A stretch of DNA of 64,000 nucleotides, from positions 1,922,001-1,986,000 of the forward strand of contig NZ_CP159485.1 in the NCBI RefSeq assembly GCF_040515995.1, in the 5' to 3' direction. This stretch comes from Proteinivorax hydrogeniformans. Its GTDB lineage: Bacteria; Bacillota; Proteinivoracia; Proteinivoracales; Proteinivoracaceae. Each line of letters begins with the position of its first letter. Within the stretch, counting starts at the first letter, position 1. The notes below the pieces were generated by a model that worked only from the letters and a program-made list of their open reading frames with translations, ran no database searches and was not told the DNA's origin. This document shows positions 17,085 through 26,638 of the stretch, in pieces. The position numbers were made by a program, and so were the translations under genes.

Positions 17085-18065
17085 CTTAAAAAGGATTTTA
17101 TACAACACCCCGTACTATTAGATAAATACTTGCAGGGAATGGAGGTTGAAATTGATGCGATTTCCGATGGAACTGAAATATTAGTTCCTGGGATTATGGA
17201 GCATGTTGAACGGGCTGGAGTTCATTCCGGAGATAGTATTGCAGTTACTCCCCCTATAAATCTGAATAACCATATGAAGCAAACGGTGTTAGATTATACC
17301 AAGAGGTTAGCAAAAGCTCTAAAAATAAAAGGTATGATTAACCTTCAGTTCGTCATACAGAACAATTGCGTGTACCTAATTGAAGTAAATCCTCGATCAA
17401 GTCGTACTGTCCCTTTTCTCAGCAAGGTAACAAAAACTCCTATGGTTCAGATTGCCACCGAAGCTGCTATGGGCAAAACTTTATGCGAGCAAGGTGTTAG
17501 GTGTGATTTCATGCCAAGATCTGATATATATGCAGTTAAAGTACCGGTGTTTTCTTTTTCAAAACTTATTGAGGTAGAAACATCCCTAGGACCGGAGATG
17601 AAATCTACAGGGGAGACTATAGGTTTGGATGAATCTTATCCTAAAGCTCTTTATAAGGGACTAGTTTCCTCTGGTTTAGCTATTCCTGCCGACGGCAACA
17701 TCCTGGTAACTATTGCCGATAAAGATAAAGACGAGGCTATTCCTGTAATTAGGGAATTATGGGAACTTGGTTATTCTATCTTTGCAACTGAAGGGACAGC
17801 TAATGCTTTAAAGAGGGCAGGCGTTTTAGTCACCCAGGTATCGAAAATTAATGAAAAATCCCCTAATCTTTTAGATTTGATACAGCAGGAGAAAATCCAT
17901 TTAGTTATAAATACACCAGCTAAAGGTAAGCAGCCTAAAAGAGATGGTTTTAGAATACGTAGAGCTGCTGTGGAGTCTGGAGTTCATTGTGTAACTTCTA
18001 TGGATACTGCAAGAGCGGTGCTGGAAGTACTAAAAACTATCTCCTTTAAAATAACAAGTCTATAA
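17085..18065 (+). pseudogene. carB: carB remnant: C-terminal third of carbamoyl-phosphate synthase large subunit
   Basis: Homology starts without a start codon right after a TAA (17082-17084): KDFIQHPVLLDKYLQG, EVEIDAISDG, then ATP-grasp residues (HSGDSIAV, LIEVNPRSSRTVPF) and a C-terminal MGS-like allosteric domain (FATEGTANAL, FRIRRAAVESG...CVTSMDTA). A full CarB has about 1070 residues; the first ~740 are absent, including the N-terminal carboxyphosphate domain and most of the second ATP-grasp domain. The frame stays open for 326 codons, so the loss looks recent, but it cannot make an active synthetase. An ATG at 17139 has no ribosome site. No carA or pyr gene is nearby. Confidence 0.85.
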
Positions 18066-18071
18066 GAAAAC

Positions 18072-18122
18072 TAAAAAAAGCAACCTCCTTAACTGATTAA
18101 ATTCAGTGGAGGTTATTTTTTT
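18072..18122. terminator. Bidirectional terminator between carB remnant and TraB-family gene
   Basis: The hairpin has AACCTCC/GGAGGTT and ACTGA/TCAGT arms around a small loop. A T7 run follows on the plus strand and a GCTTTTTTT run on the minus strand, serving the two convergent units. Confidence 0.85.
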
Positions 18123-19023
18123 AGTAAACACTATTAACTTCATATCCTTTTTGGTTTAAGTGGTCAACTATACTATTTTCCCCAACTAGGTGCATAGCAC
18201 CTACCACTACAAAATAAGTTCTTCCACTGTCTTCCTTTAGTATATGGTGTAGGGTTTCGGCCATTTTTTTGTCTCTCTCATCTAACAAAGCTCTTTGGTG
18301 TAATTCTAGGGATGGTGTTGGCGCTTGCTCTAATGTTTCCTTTCGCATTTGGGCAAAAGCAGCGCTATCTCCCTGACGCCACAAGGTGATAAGTTCATCC
18401 ATTTGATCTTTTGTACCTTCTATATTGTTTAATGTCTCTTCAAAGTAAAGCTCTTGTGATTCATTAGATAGTAGTTCAAAAGTGGCTATTTGATCTACTA
18501 CTGTTTCTAACCCTATTATTTCTTTATCTTCTGCTTGTTGGATAAAGTATTCTTCTACACCATATTTAGAGGAATATCCAGCTTCTTCTGCCGCAATATT
18601 TGACAGGGTCATTGTTATGTACCAAGGTTTAAATTGGTTTAGCATCTGAGGCTGCACTCCAATTATGTCGGCTGCATTTTGAAACTCTTCTTCTGGTAAT
18701 AAATCCGTGGCGAGGCTGCCATCATGATATTTTGCAAAGTGCAAAACCTGCCCTGCTATTTCCATTTCATCTATGTTTTTAGTGTCTAACTCTAGGCCTA
18801 ATACCTGCGATTGTTTAAATGCTTTTTCAACTTCTTCATCTAGTGGATACATGTCCTCTTTTCCTACATGGACTGAGCCTAAAAGATACATGCTGGTATT
18901 ACCTGTCTGAACTTCGTAAAATATTCCCTTAGATTCTTCTGGGTCTTCAGGAATACATGCTACTAACAAAAACATCGATAGCAGCGTTATTAGAACTAGA
19001 GGTTTAAAAAGGTTTTTGTTCAA
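18121..19023 (-). CDS. TraB/GumN-family lipoprotein
   Basis: 300 residues. The signal peptide with lipobox LLVAC (Cys about 23) predicts a membrane-anchored outer-face lipoprotein. TraB/GumN marks are YLLGSVHVG near the N-terminus, GLELD, the KYGVEEYF segment, GLETVVDQ and the C-terminal VVVGAMHLVGENSI. The conserved GxxH and Glu residues fit the metalloprotease-like (Tiki/EreA/ChaN-clan) fold. The substrate is unknown. The start is TTG with AAAGGAGG upstream. It is the last gene before a convergent terminator. Confidence 0.85.
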   Translation of the reverse strand: MNKNLFKPLVLITLLSMFLLVACIPEDPEESKGIFYEVQTGNTSMYLLGSVHVGKEDMYPLDEEVEKAFKQSQVLGLELDTKNIDEMEIAGQVLHFAKYHDGSLATDLLPEEEFQNAADIIGVQPQMLNQFKPWYITMTLSNIAAEEAGYSSKYGVEEYFIQQAEDKEIIGLETVVDQIATFELLSNESQELYFEETLNNIEGTKDQMDELITLWRQGDSAAFAQMRKETLEQAPTPSLELHQRALLDERDKKMAETLHHILKEDSGRTYFVVVGAMHLVGENSIVDHLNQKGYEVNSVY

Positions 19024-19090
19024 TATTTTTCCTCCTTTACTTTTAATGTCTTTCTTAGGATAAGTGAAAACGTGGAAAAATATTCATATA

Positions 19091-19133
19091 AAAAAAGCTG
19101 TTGACATTTGTATTAGTCAACAGCTTTTTTTAT
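19091..19133 (-). terminator. Terminator after the CD1247-like gene
   Basis: AAAAAAGCTGTTGAC and GTCAACAGCTTTTTT form a perfect stem of about 15 bp followed by a T-run. It ends the aroQ/pepP-efp-CD1247 operon and separates it from the TraB-family gene. Confidence 0.9.
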
Positions 19134-19139
19134 ATTATC

Positions 19140-19592
19140 TTATACTTCTACTTCTTCTTCATGTGCTGTTGCGAAGACTACATCTTCGCATCCTGGACAA
19201 AGAATTTCTAATTCTTCGTCAGCTAGCTCTTCTTCGTCAACGTGGAATGCCTCACCACAACTTGGGCACTCAACCTCTATGTCCTCGTCGGTTAGCTCAT
19301 ATTCTGCAACTTCATCGATGTCGCCATCACCATATTCATCTATAATTTCGTCTTCATAGATGTCATCTGCACCGATAAAGTCAGCTTCTAGCTCAGCTAG
19401 ATCATGATCAACAGCTTCAACATATTCCTCGATTTCGTCTTGACCGATATATAAGTCCTCGATATCCTCAGACATATCGCCAAGCACATCTAGAATTCTA
19501 TCTAGTATTTTACCTTCATTAGAACTTTGATCAAGTTTCATACCCTCTGCTAATCCTTTAATATATGCTATTTTTTCCCTTAAATCACTCAC
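19140..19592 (-). CDS. CD1247-type acidic zinc-ribbon protein
   Basis: 150 residues. An N-terminal helical domain (LREKIAYIKGLAEGMKLD) is typical of clostridial proteins named after CD1247. A very acidic linker follows, then a C-terminal zinc ribbon with CPSC and CPGC (about 112 and 134). The start is GTG with AAGGAGG upstream. Position after efp is conserved in many clostridia. Function unknown; the acidic linker and ribbon suggest a protein-binding role (inference). Confidence 0.85.
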   Translation of the reverse strand: MSDLREKIAYIKGLAEGMKLDQSSNEGKILDRILDVLGDMSEDIEDLYIGQDEIEEYVEAVDHDLAELEADFIGADDIYEDEIIDEYGDGDIDEVAEYELTDEDIEVECPSCGEAFHVDEEELADEELEILCPGCEDVVFATAHEEEVEV

Positions 19593-19662
19593 CTGTCATT
19601 CCTCCTTTAAAATTATATACTACCAATTAAAATACCCAAAAATCAAAACTTTATTTAAATTT

Positions 19663-20220
19663 TTAAGCTCTTTCTATATAAGCCCCTGTTCTAGTGTCGA
19701 TCTTTAGTTTGTCACCTTCATTTATGAAGAAAGGGACATTTACTACCAAACCAGTTTGCATTGTAGCAGGTTTAGAACCACCAGATGCAGTATCACCTTT
19801 GATGCCAGGCTCAGTTTCTGTCACTTCTAATATTACAAAGTTTGGCAGTTCTACGCCGATAGGCTTTTCTTTATAGATAAGTACCTTTATGTTCATATTT
19901 TCGATTAGGTACTTTGTGGCTTCACCTAAATAGTCTTTGGTTAAGGTTAGCTGTTCATAGGTTTGGGTGTCCATAAAAATGTAGTCATCTCCAGAAGCAT
20001 AAAGAAATTGCATTTCATTTCTGTCGATGTGAGCTTTTCCAACCTTTTCTTTTGGGTTAAAGGTTTTTTCCATTATTGCTCCAGTTTCTACATTTTTTAG
20101 CTTAGTACGGACAAAGGCCGCTCCTTTTCCTGGCTTAACATGTTGAAAGTCTACTACAGTATAGATTGATCCATCGTATTCAATAGTAAGTCCTGTTTTA
20201 AAATCATTTGGTGAAATCAT
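19663..20220 (-). CDS. efp: Elongation factor P
   Basis: 185 residues, normal length. It relieves ribosome stalling at polyproline. The N-terminal KOW-like domain starts [19 protein letters not shown]. The loop [12 protein letters not shown] carries the lysine (K32 region, modified in some bacteria). The C-terminal OB signature is present ([14 protein letters not shown]). Good ribosome site GGAGGAA. It lies 20 nt after pepP in one operon. Confidence 0.97.
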   Translation of the reverse strand: MISPNDFKTGLTIEYDGSIYTVVDFQHVKPGKGAAFVRTKLKNVETGAIMEKTFNPKEKVGKAHIDRNEMQFLYASGDDYIFMDTQTYEQLTLTKDYLGEATKYLIENMNIKVLIYKEKPIGVELPNFVILEVTETEPGIKGDTASGGSKPATMQTGLVVNVPFFINEGDKLKIDTRTGAYIERA

Positions 20221-20240
20221 TTCTGCTGTTCCTCCTTAGT

Positions 20241-21752
20241 TTATGTTATCTCGATAAATTCTTTTGTAGCTTTTGTTAGATTTTTGCTGCCGTCTTCAGT
20301 TATAACAAGCATATCTTCTATTCTAACTCCACCGTATTCAGGGATATAAATTCCTGGTTCTACAGTTATGATATTTCCTGGTCTTAAGATGTCTTCGCTG
20401 TTTGGGGACACTCTTGGGTTTTCATGTACTACCATACCAATACCATGCCCTAAACCATGGCCAAACTTATCACCATAGCCTGCTTCAGTAATTACACTTC
20501 TTGCATAATCATCAGCTTTTTTGCCGCTAACTCCAGCTTTTATGTTGTCAATTGCAGCTTGCTGAGCCTTTAGAACTGTGTCGTAAATTTTCTTTTGTTT
20601 ATCTGTTGCTTTGCCTAGCACGACGGTTCTAGAGATATCTGAACAATATCCGTTGTAGACACAACCAAAATCCATTTTTACAAAGTCGCCTTCTTCTAGC
20701 ACCTTTTCTGATGCAATTCCGTGTGGCAGTGCCGATCTGTGCCCAGAGGCAACTATAGTTTCAAATGCCAGGCCACTTGCACCTTTTTTACGCATAAAAA
20801 ACTCTAGCTCTAAGGCTACATCCACTTCTTTAATCCCTGGCTTTAAAAAGCCTAGAATATGCTCAAATGCTGCTACTGCAATATCTATAGCTTTCTCGGT
20901 ATTCTCAATCTCTGTTCTATCTTTAACTTTTCTAATTTCTTCAACAATTGGTCCAGCTGGTAATACTTGAATGTTTTTAAAGGCTTTTTGATAACGTTGA
21001 AAGGCTTGGTAAGTAGCAAAATGTTCTTCAAAGCCAAGCTTTTGCACACCAGCGTTTGAAAGATATTGCGAGATGTCATCTAGCGGAGAAAACCCGTGCT
21101 TAACAATCTCAAACCCTTCAAGTTGTTCTTTGGCTTGCTCGATGTACCTAAAATCAGTAAAGAAATAGTCTTTGTCTTGAGTAAATAAAACGTATCCACT
21201 ACTTCCGGTAAAGCCTGTTATGTACTGACGATTCTCTGGTTGATTAACCAGCATAGCATCTAAGCCTTTTTCTTTTAATTGTTTTTTAAGTTCTGCAACT
21301 CTATAATAAGTCATGGAATCTACCTCCTCTATTTTATGAATTATTGCTTGCAAAGCTAAAATATAACCATGAAAACCAAACCCTGAAATTTGTCTATAGC
21401 AATGAGAAGCTATTACAGACTTGCGCCTAAAATCCTCTCTGCTGTAAATATCTGACAGGTGAACTTCAACAACCGGAATGTTAACTAGCTCCACCGCATC
21501 ACCGATGGCATAAGAATAGTGGGTATAAGCTCCTGGGTTTATAACAATACCATTATATGATTGAAACTTATGGAGATAGTCTATTATTTCTCCCTCACAG
21601 TTGGATTGAACAATATCTACATGTATATTATTCTTCATGCACCAGGTTCTTATTTCGTTATTAATCTCTTCTAACGAGCGTTGGCCGTAAATTGATTGGG
21701 GTCTACTTTTGAGCATATTTAAATTAGGTCCATGTATAACCATAAATCTCAT
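20241..21752 (-). CDS. aroQ-pepP: In-frame fusion: type II 3-dehydroquinate dehydratase + M24 Xaa-Pro peptidase
   Basis: 503 residues from the ATG at 21752 (AGGTGG upstream). Residues 1-~145 are AroQ (shikimate pathway): HGPNLNML, catalytic Tyr in YGQRS, NPGAYTHYSYAI, EVHLSDIYSREDFRR. Residues ~148-503 are a complete M24B aminopeptidase: creatinase-like N-domain, then metal ligands in KMDFGCVYNGYCSDISR, GHGLGHGIG, TVEPGIY and GGVRIED. The two are normally adjacent genes. Here no stop separates them, yet a perfect ribosome site (GAGGAGGT) sits 6 nt before an internal ATG at 21314. The peptidase is thus probably also made alone. Either a lost aroQ stop or a sequencing slip explains it. Confidence 0.9.
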   Translation of the reverse strand: MRFMVIHGPNLNMLKSRPQSIYGQRSLEEINNEIRTWCMKNNIHVDIVQSNCEGEIIDYLHKFQSYNGIVINPGAYTHYSYAIGDAVELVNIPVVEVHLSDIYSREDFRRKSVIASHCYRQISGFGFHGYILALQAIIHKIEEVDSMTYYRVAELKKQLKEKGLDAMLVNQPENRQYITGFTGSSGYVLFTQDKDYFFTDFRYIEQAKEQLEGFEIVKHGFSPLDDISQYLSNAGVQKLGFEEHFATYQAFQRYQKAFKNIQVLPAGPIVEEIRKVKDRTEIENTEKAIDIAVAAFEHILGFLKPGIKEVDVALELEFFMRKKGASGLAFETIVASGHRSALPHGIASEKVLEEGDFVKMDFGCVYNGYCSDISRTVVLGKATDKQKKIYDTVLKAQQAAIDNIKAGVSGKKADDYARSVITEAGYGDKFGHGLGHGIGMVVHENPRVSPNSEDILRPGNIITVEPGIYIPEYGGVRIEDMLVITEDGSKNLTKATKEFIEIT

Positions 21753-21909
21753 ATCCAATCCCACCTATTCCCCTTTTTATTTTTAGCGTAAAAGAAAGTA
21801 TTTAACCTACTTCTATATTATTTTATTTCAAGACCATGGCACAATATCCCTTCTTTTTTGTTAAAAAAATGGAAATGTGAAAGGTTGATGTGTTATTTGA
21901 TAAATATGT

Positions 21910-21947
21910 AAAAACCAAGTTACTAAAAAGCAGCTTGGTTTTTTTTA
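21910..21947 (-). terminator. Terminator after the MATE gene
   Basis: AAAAACCAAG and CTTGGTTTTT arms around a ~14-nt loop, followed on the minus strand by a T-run. Located directly after the MATE stop codon. Confidence 0.75.
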
Positions 21948-21954
21948 TCGGTTG

Positions 21955-23349
21955 TTAAGCTGTATCTCTGACGTCTTGCGTCGGTGTGCTGTATTCTACT
22001 CCTCTGAAAGTTGCCTTAAACCATAGCATTCCTACCGCAAAAAATACAAAGTCTGATAGACCTAAGGACAACCATATCCCAGAAGGACCTAAGTCAGTTT
22101 GGGACGTTAAAAGATACGATAATGGGATTCCTACAAAGGCTACTCTTATTAGACCAATTACTAGGGCGGGGGTTGCTTTTCCTAAGCCCTGAAATGAGTG
22201 GGCAGATATAAAACCGCTGGCTAAAAAGGGGTAGAAAAGTGGCAATATCCTAAGATAGCTTGTTGTGTATTTAACAACATCCTTTTCTTCGGTGAAAATA
22301 CTAATGAAAAAACCTGGAAAAGAAAAGATGATAATGCCAACGGAGGTCATAAAAGTTACAGCCATAATTTGTGCAGTCCAGTAGGATTTGCGAACTCTGT
22401 CAAATTTTTTGGCTCCAAAGTTTTGCCCTACCATGGTAACTGTGCTAATGCCGATAGCCATACCAGGCAAGATAGCCAAAGAATCAATACGAAAGCCCAG
22501 ACTTAGCGCAGATACAGCTTCGTCGCCAAAGCCTGCTGCTAGACGGTTAAACACAAAAAGAGTAAGCGACATCATCGCTTGGGATGCAGAAGCTGGTAAT
22601 CCAACTTGCATGATTTTTTTGATAATTTTCCAGTCCCATACCAGTTTTGTCATGTTAAATTTAATTGTGGACTTACCGGATTTAAAGTGTCTAAAGAGGA
22701 ATAACAAGCCTATAAATCTACTTAACACTGTAGCTAAAGCTGCACCTCCGACCCCCATTTGTGGTATAGGGCCAAACCCAAAAATAAGGATAGGGTCTAG
22801 TATTATGTTGAAACCCACAGCTACAATTTGTTTCATCATGGAGGTTTTCATATCCCCTTCGCCTCGAAGAACGCCATCTAAGGCTAAGAATAAGAAAAAG
22901 ATTAAGTTACCCCAAAAGATTATTCTAGTATAATCTGTAGCTAGTGATAGTAAGTTTCCTGAAGCACCCATCATGGCTAGAATGTGTCGCGCAAATACAA
23001 CGCCGATAACAGTGGTTATAATTCCGAATATAATAGCTAGTGTCATAGCTTGTGACGCGGTTTTTTCTGCTGTGCTATAATCCTTTGCACCTAAGCTTCT
23101 GGCGATATATGAACTAGAGCCAACTGCCACAGCGTTGGCAGCAGCCATCAAAATAAATAATAATGGCATATTCATTCCCACAGCGGCGATAGCGTCAGAT
23201 CCAAGTCTGCTAACGAAAAACGTGTCCACTATGTTAAAGATTGTTTGTAAAAACATCCCACCCATAATCGGTAGTGATAATTTAATTAGTTTTTTTGGTA
23301 TGCTACCAACTGTTAAGTCTCTCTTTTCATCAATTGTTTGTGCAGCCAT
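21955..23349 (-). CDS. MATE-family multidrug/sodium antiporter
   Basis: 464 residues from the ATG at 23349 (GAGGTG upstream; a GTG three codons earlier is less likely). Twelve hydrophobic segments in two pseudo-symmetric halves. MATE marks are LSLPIMGGMFLQTIFNIVDT at the N-terminus, VGMNMPL, a GEGDMKTSM loop at about 170, the second-half repeat KIMQVGLPASASQAMMSL, and VTMVGQNFGAKK. Substrate not predictable. Monocistronic, followed by repeats upstream. Confidence 0.9.
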   Translation of the reverse strand: MAAQTIDEKRDLTVGSIPKKLIKLSLPIMGGMFLQTIFNIVDTFFVSRLGSDAIAAVGMNMPLLFILMAAANAVAVGSSSYIARSLGAKDYSTAEKTASQAMTLAIIFGIITTVIGVVFARHILAMMGASGNLLSLATDYTRIIFWGNLIFFLFLALDGVLRGEGDMKTSMMKQIVAVGFNIILDPILIFGFGPIPQMGVGGAALATVLSRFIGLLFLFRHFKSGKSTIKFNMTKLVWDWKIIKKIMQVGLPASASQAMMSLTLFVFNRLAAGFGDEAVSALSLGFRIDSLAILPGMAIGISTVTMVGQNFGAKKFDRVRKSYWTAQIMAVTFMTSVGIIIFSFPGFFISIFTEEKDVVKYTTSYLRILPLFYPFLASGFISAHSFQGLGKATPALVIGLIRVAFVGIPLSYLLTSQTDLGPSGIWLSLGLSDFVFFAVGMLWFKATFRGVEYSTPTQDVRDTA

Positions 23350-23946
23350 AAAATTCACCTCGTTTATTTTTGCGCTCTAAATAATATATTACCACTACTT
23401 GTTAAACAAAAAAAGACTTTACTTTTTTTATTTTGGCTGAGACCTCATACTACTGATTACCACTACTAAAAGCAATTGGCCACGAAAACGTATAAATTAG
23501 CTACATGCTGGGTCTGAAACTCACTCCAAATTTGCTTATTCTGCTTGGTCTACAAGTAAACGGTTTTTGTTAAACTGCAGGAGATTTTGCTAATAATATA
23601 CACTTTAAAAGAACAGTCTATATTTCATTCCTGCTACATTTAAAACTGGGTCTTGCCTATATGAGTATCTATTATGAATGGGGTTGGACCAAGCATGTAG
23701 CTTGTTTCGTTATGGTTACCGTGGCCAATTAGGGTTTGAAATTAGCGCCCTTGTGAGCTAGATCCTTCGGCTGCGCTCAGGATGACGTCAAAAAAACAGT
23801 GAGATAGAAGATGGTACGATAGATTTTACCGCTTGAGCTTGCTGAAGGGTTTGTCATTTACTGGCAGGGCGTATTGTAGGAGTAGTGAGAAGTTGGAAGT
23901 TAGAAGTGGGATCCATTTGGGTAACCATATAAGGAGACCCAAATGG

Positions 23947-24074
23947 CCAGACTGCTTAGAAGTGCCTAGATTCTAGGCGCAATTGATGGACCAGGGCGGG
24001 AGCGTATCTTCTAATACGTGACTGGTCTGGGCTAGCAATTGCAACAACGAAGATGGGTGCTGATAAGCTGTCTG
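23947..24074 (-). repeat. Structured element, full copy in tandem unit 1
   Basis: Outer arms CCAGACTGCTTA (23947-23958) and TAAGCTGTCTG (24064-24074) pair with one mismatch. The constant GCACCCATCTTCGTTG, the central hairpin CGTAT...ATACG and the CCTAGATTCTAGG hairpin are present. The inner stem (CAATTG...CCAG with CTGG...CAATTG) is specific to this unit and shared with 24769 and 52161. Confidence 0.8.
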
Positions 24075-24768
24075 CAGCAGAGAAACTCCGTAGCCCAGAA
24101 GTAAATGACAAACCCTGAACTGACCTGAGCATGGGTTTGAGATTTGCGTGGGTCCTGCGCCCTTGCGGGCTAGCTCCTTCGGTGTTCCTCAGGATGACCT
24201 TTTGGGAGGCCTCGGAGGGGATTCGGCCCCCTATTTGTTATGGTGGTTTTTACTAACATCAGACCTCATACTACTGATTACCATTACTAAAAGCAATTGG
24301 CCACGAAAACGTATAAATTAGCTACATGCTGGGTCTGAAACTCACTCCAAATTTGCTTATTCTGCTTGGTCTACAAATAAACGGTTTTTGTTAAACTGCA
24401 GGAAATTTTGCTAATAATATAGACTTTAAAAGGACAGTGTCTATATCTCATTCCTGCTACATTTAAAACTGGGTCTTGCCTATATGAGTATCTATTATGA
24501 ATGGGGTTGGACCAAGCATGTAGCTTGTTTCGTTATGTTTACCGTGGCCAATTAGGGTTTGAAATTAGCGCCCTTGTGAGCTAGATCCTTCGGTGTCCCT
24601 CAGGATGACGTCAAAAAACCAGTGAGATAGAAGATGGTACGATAGATTTTACCGCTTGAGCTTACTGAAGGGTTTGTTATTTACTGGCAGGGCGTATTGT
24701 AGGAGTAGTGAGAAGTTGGAAGTTAGAAGTGGGATCCATTTGGGTAACCATATAAGGAGACCCAAATG

Positions 24769-24897
24769 GCCAGACTGCTTAGAAGTGCCTAGATTCTAGG
24801 CGCAGTTGATGGACCAGGGCGGGAGCGTATCTTCTAATACGTGACTGGTCTGGGCTAGCAATTGCAACAACGAAGATGGGTGCTGATAAGCTGTCTG
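24769..24897 (-). repeat. Structured element, full copy in tandem unit 2
   Basis: The same element as at 23947, carried along by the tandem duplication. It differs from it at only one or two bases (AATTGATGG/AGTTGATGG). Confidence 0.8.
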
Positions 24898-25129
24898 CAG
24901 CAGAGAAACACCGTAGCCCAGAAGTAAATGACAAACCCTGAAATGACCCAAGGCATAGGTTTGAGTTTTGGGGGGACCTGCGCCCTTGCGGGCTAGATCC
25001 TTCGGCTACGCTCAGGATGACGTGCGGGGGGCCTTGGAGGGGAATAAAGACCCTATTTTGTTAACTATGTCCTGACCATACATATGGTAATTTTTACTAA
25101 CATCTGACCTCTTACTACTAATTACCATT

Positions 25130-25257
25130 CCAAAAAGCTTAGAAGTGCTTAGGTTTGAGGCTCAAAAAAACGCCTAGGCCCGCAGCGTATATTTAATACG
25201 TCAGGAGTCTAGGCGTTTTTTAGCAACGAAGAAGGTGACTGCTTATAAGCGCTTTGG
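25130..25257 (-). repeat. Structured element overlapping the lpd stop codon
   Basis: On the minus strand the outer arm CCAAAGCGCTTATAA is the end of lpd itself, and TAA is its stop. The distal arm (CCAAAAAGCTTA on the plus strand) matches it with two differences. The inner stem AAAAAACGCCTAG/CTAGGCGTTTTTT is 13 bp, perfect, and unlike the stems of neighbours. The constant parts (CTTCGTTG, CGTAT...ATACG, hairpin with AAGCACTTCTAAGC) are conserved. It may also act as the operon terminator. Confidence 0.8.
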
Positions 25258-26625
25258 CTTGGGTTTGGCGTGAATAATCTTCCCTAAAATCCCCTCAGCA
25301 GCTTCAGCTACTGTCTCTGCTAGGGTTGGGTGGGCGTGGATTGTATGGCTTACTTGGCTTGCTGTTATAGCGTTTTGTACGGCTAGTGTTAATTCAGCTA
25401 TCAGGTCGCTGCTGTGAGGTCCTAAGATGTGAGCTCCTATTACTACGTCATCTTTGTCTGTGATTATCTTTACCATACCTTCTGGTTCCCCTTCTGCTAA
25501 GGCTTTACCGTTGGCGATAAAGTTAAACTTACTTACGTTGTATTCATATTCCTTGATTTTACAGTGGTCTTCTGTAACACCTACTGAGGATAACTCCGGA
25601 TAAGTGAATACACAGTTAGGAACTGCTTTATAGTCCATTTTTTCATCTTTTCCGATGGCGTTTGAAGCTGCAGTTAGTCCTTCGTGGGTTGCGACGTGGG
25701 CAAGCATTATGTTTGCTGTGCAATCTCCAATAGCGTAAACATCTGAAATGTTAGTTTCTAGCTTTTCATTTACCTTTATGCCTCCGTTATCCTTAAGCTT
25801 TAACCCAAGAGCTTCGGTTCCTGATAAGTTAGGCTTTCTACCAGAGGATACAAGTACTTTATCTGTTTCGATTTGCTTTTCTTTGCCTTTTTGTTCTACA
25901 GTTACAGTTGCTTTATTATTATCGAAATTAATTTCTGTAACCTTTGCTTTCGTCATAACTTTGACGCCGGATTTTTTCAAAAATACCGTCAACCTCTTGG
26001 TCATTTCTTTATCAAAAGGCATAAGAAGGCGATCCATCATTTCTATTAGCGTCACTTTTACACCTAGAGCCGCAAAGATAGCGGCAAACTCTGTACCTAC
26101 AACTCCTCCACCGATGATTGTCATGCTTTTAGGTAGCTCTGTAAGTTCTAAAGCTTCGTCTGAGGTTATGACATTAGGATTTGTAGGATCGAATACAGGG
26201 GGTACAAAGGGTACAGATCCTGTAGCTATTATAAGTTTGTGGGTTTTAAGCTCTTTTTCATTAACTACCACGGTGTTTTTATCTTCGCAATGTCCTTTTC
26301 CTTGATAATAGTCTATGCCGTTACTTTCTACTAGCTCTTGTACACCTTGGACTAGCTGTCTTACTATGTTGTCTTTTCTTTCTTTTACTTTAGAGTAGTT
26401 TATCGTGTAGTCGGTAACATCGATACCAAAATCGCTAGCATTTTCGATTAACTTCGCTACATATCCACTTCTATAAAGAGCTTTCGTTGGGATACAACCT
26501 CTATTTAAGCAGGTACCACCCAATCCTTTCTCTTCGATTAGAGCAACTTTTTTACCCAGGTGAGCTGCTTTAATCGCTGCAACGTAGCCTCCAGGGCCAC
26601 CGCCTAGTACTAAAATATCGTACAT
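25243..26625 (-). CDS. lpdA: Dihydrolipoyl dehydrogenase (L protein of glycine cleavage)
   Basis: 460 residues. It reoxidises the lipoyl arm of GcvH using NAD. FAD motif GGGPGGYVAAI, redox disulfide GGTCLNRGCIPTK (Cys about 41/46), NAD-binding IIGGGVVGTEFA, second FAD motif AIGDCTANIMLAHVA, and C-terminal dimer His-Glu HAHPTLAETV. No N-terminal lipoyl domain. Last in gcvT-gcvH-gcvPA-gcvPB-lpd, 13 nt after gcvPB. Its C-terminal tail (AKPKPKRL) and stop lie inside a structured repeat. Confidence 0.96.
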   Translation of the reverse strand: MYDILVLGGGPGGYVAAIKAAHLGKKVALIEEKGLGGTCLNRGCIPTKALYRSGYVAKLIENASDFGIDVTDYTINYSKVKERKDNIVRQLVQGVQELVESNGIDYYQGKGHCEDKNTVVVNEKELKTHKLIIATGSVPFVPPVFDPTNPNVITSDEALELTELPKSMTIIGGGVVGTEFAAIFAALGVKVTLIEMMDRLLMPFDKEMTKRLTVFLKKSGVKVMTKAKVTEINFDNNKATVTVEQKGKEKQIETDKVLVSSGRKPNLSGTEALGLKLKDNGGIKVNEKLETNISDVYAIGDCTANIMLAHVATHEGLTAASNAIGKDEKMDYKAVPNCVFTYPELSSVGVTEDHCKIKEYEYNVSKFNFIANGKALAEGEPEGMVKIITDKDDVVIGAHILGPHSSDLIAELTLAVQNAITASQVSHTIHAHPTLAETVAEAAEGILGKIIHAKPKPKRL

Positions 26626-26638
26626 GTCCAGTCCCCCT

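Larger units (their letters stand above)
23441..25098. repeat. Two tandem ~821-bp noncoding repeat units
   Basis: Unit 1 starts at 23441 (GACCTCATACTACTGATTAC) and unit 2 at 24262, a period of 821. By eye they are nearly identical throughout. A third unit starts at about 25098 but runs into another element after ~30 bp. Each unit carries two R palindromes (23745-23786, 24157-24199; 24568-24610, 24980-25022) and one full structured element. No reading frame of note is conserved. Parts recur at 31.6-32.7, 35.8-36.3 (inverted) and 51.4-52.6 kb (inverted). I see no gene in 23359-25242. Confidence 0.85.

Noticed and set aside
22388-22933. 181-codon ORF antisense to the MATE gene
   Set aside because: A shadow of a membrane-protein gene; no ribosome site or family motif.
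23947-24074. Structured element as an integron attC site
   Set aside because: No GTTRRRY/RYYYAAC core sites and no integrase in the window. Kept only as a loose analogy.
25748-26305. 185-codon ORF antisense to lpd
   Set aside because: Opposite a gene with every catalytic motif intact; Ser/Pro-rich translation typical of antisense frames.
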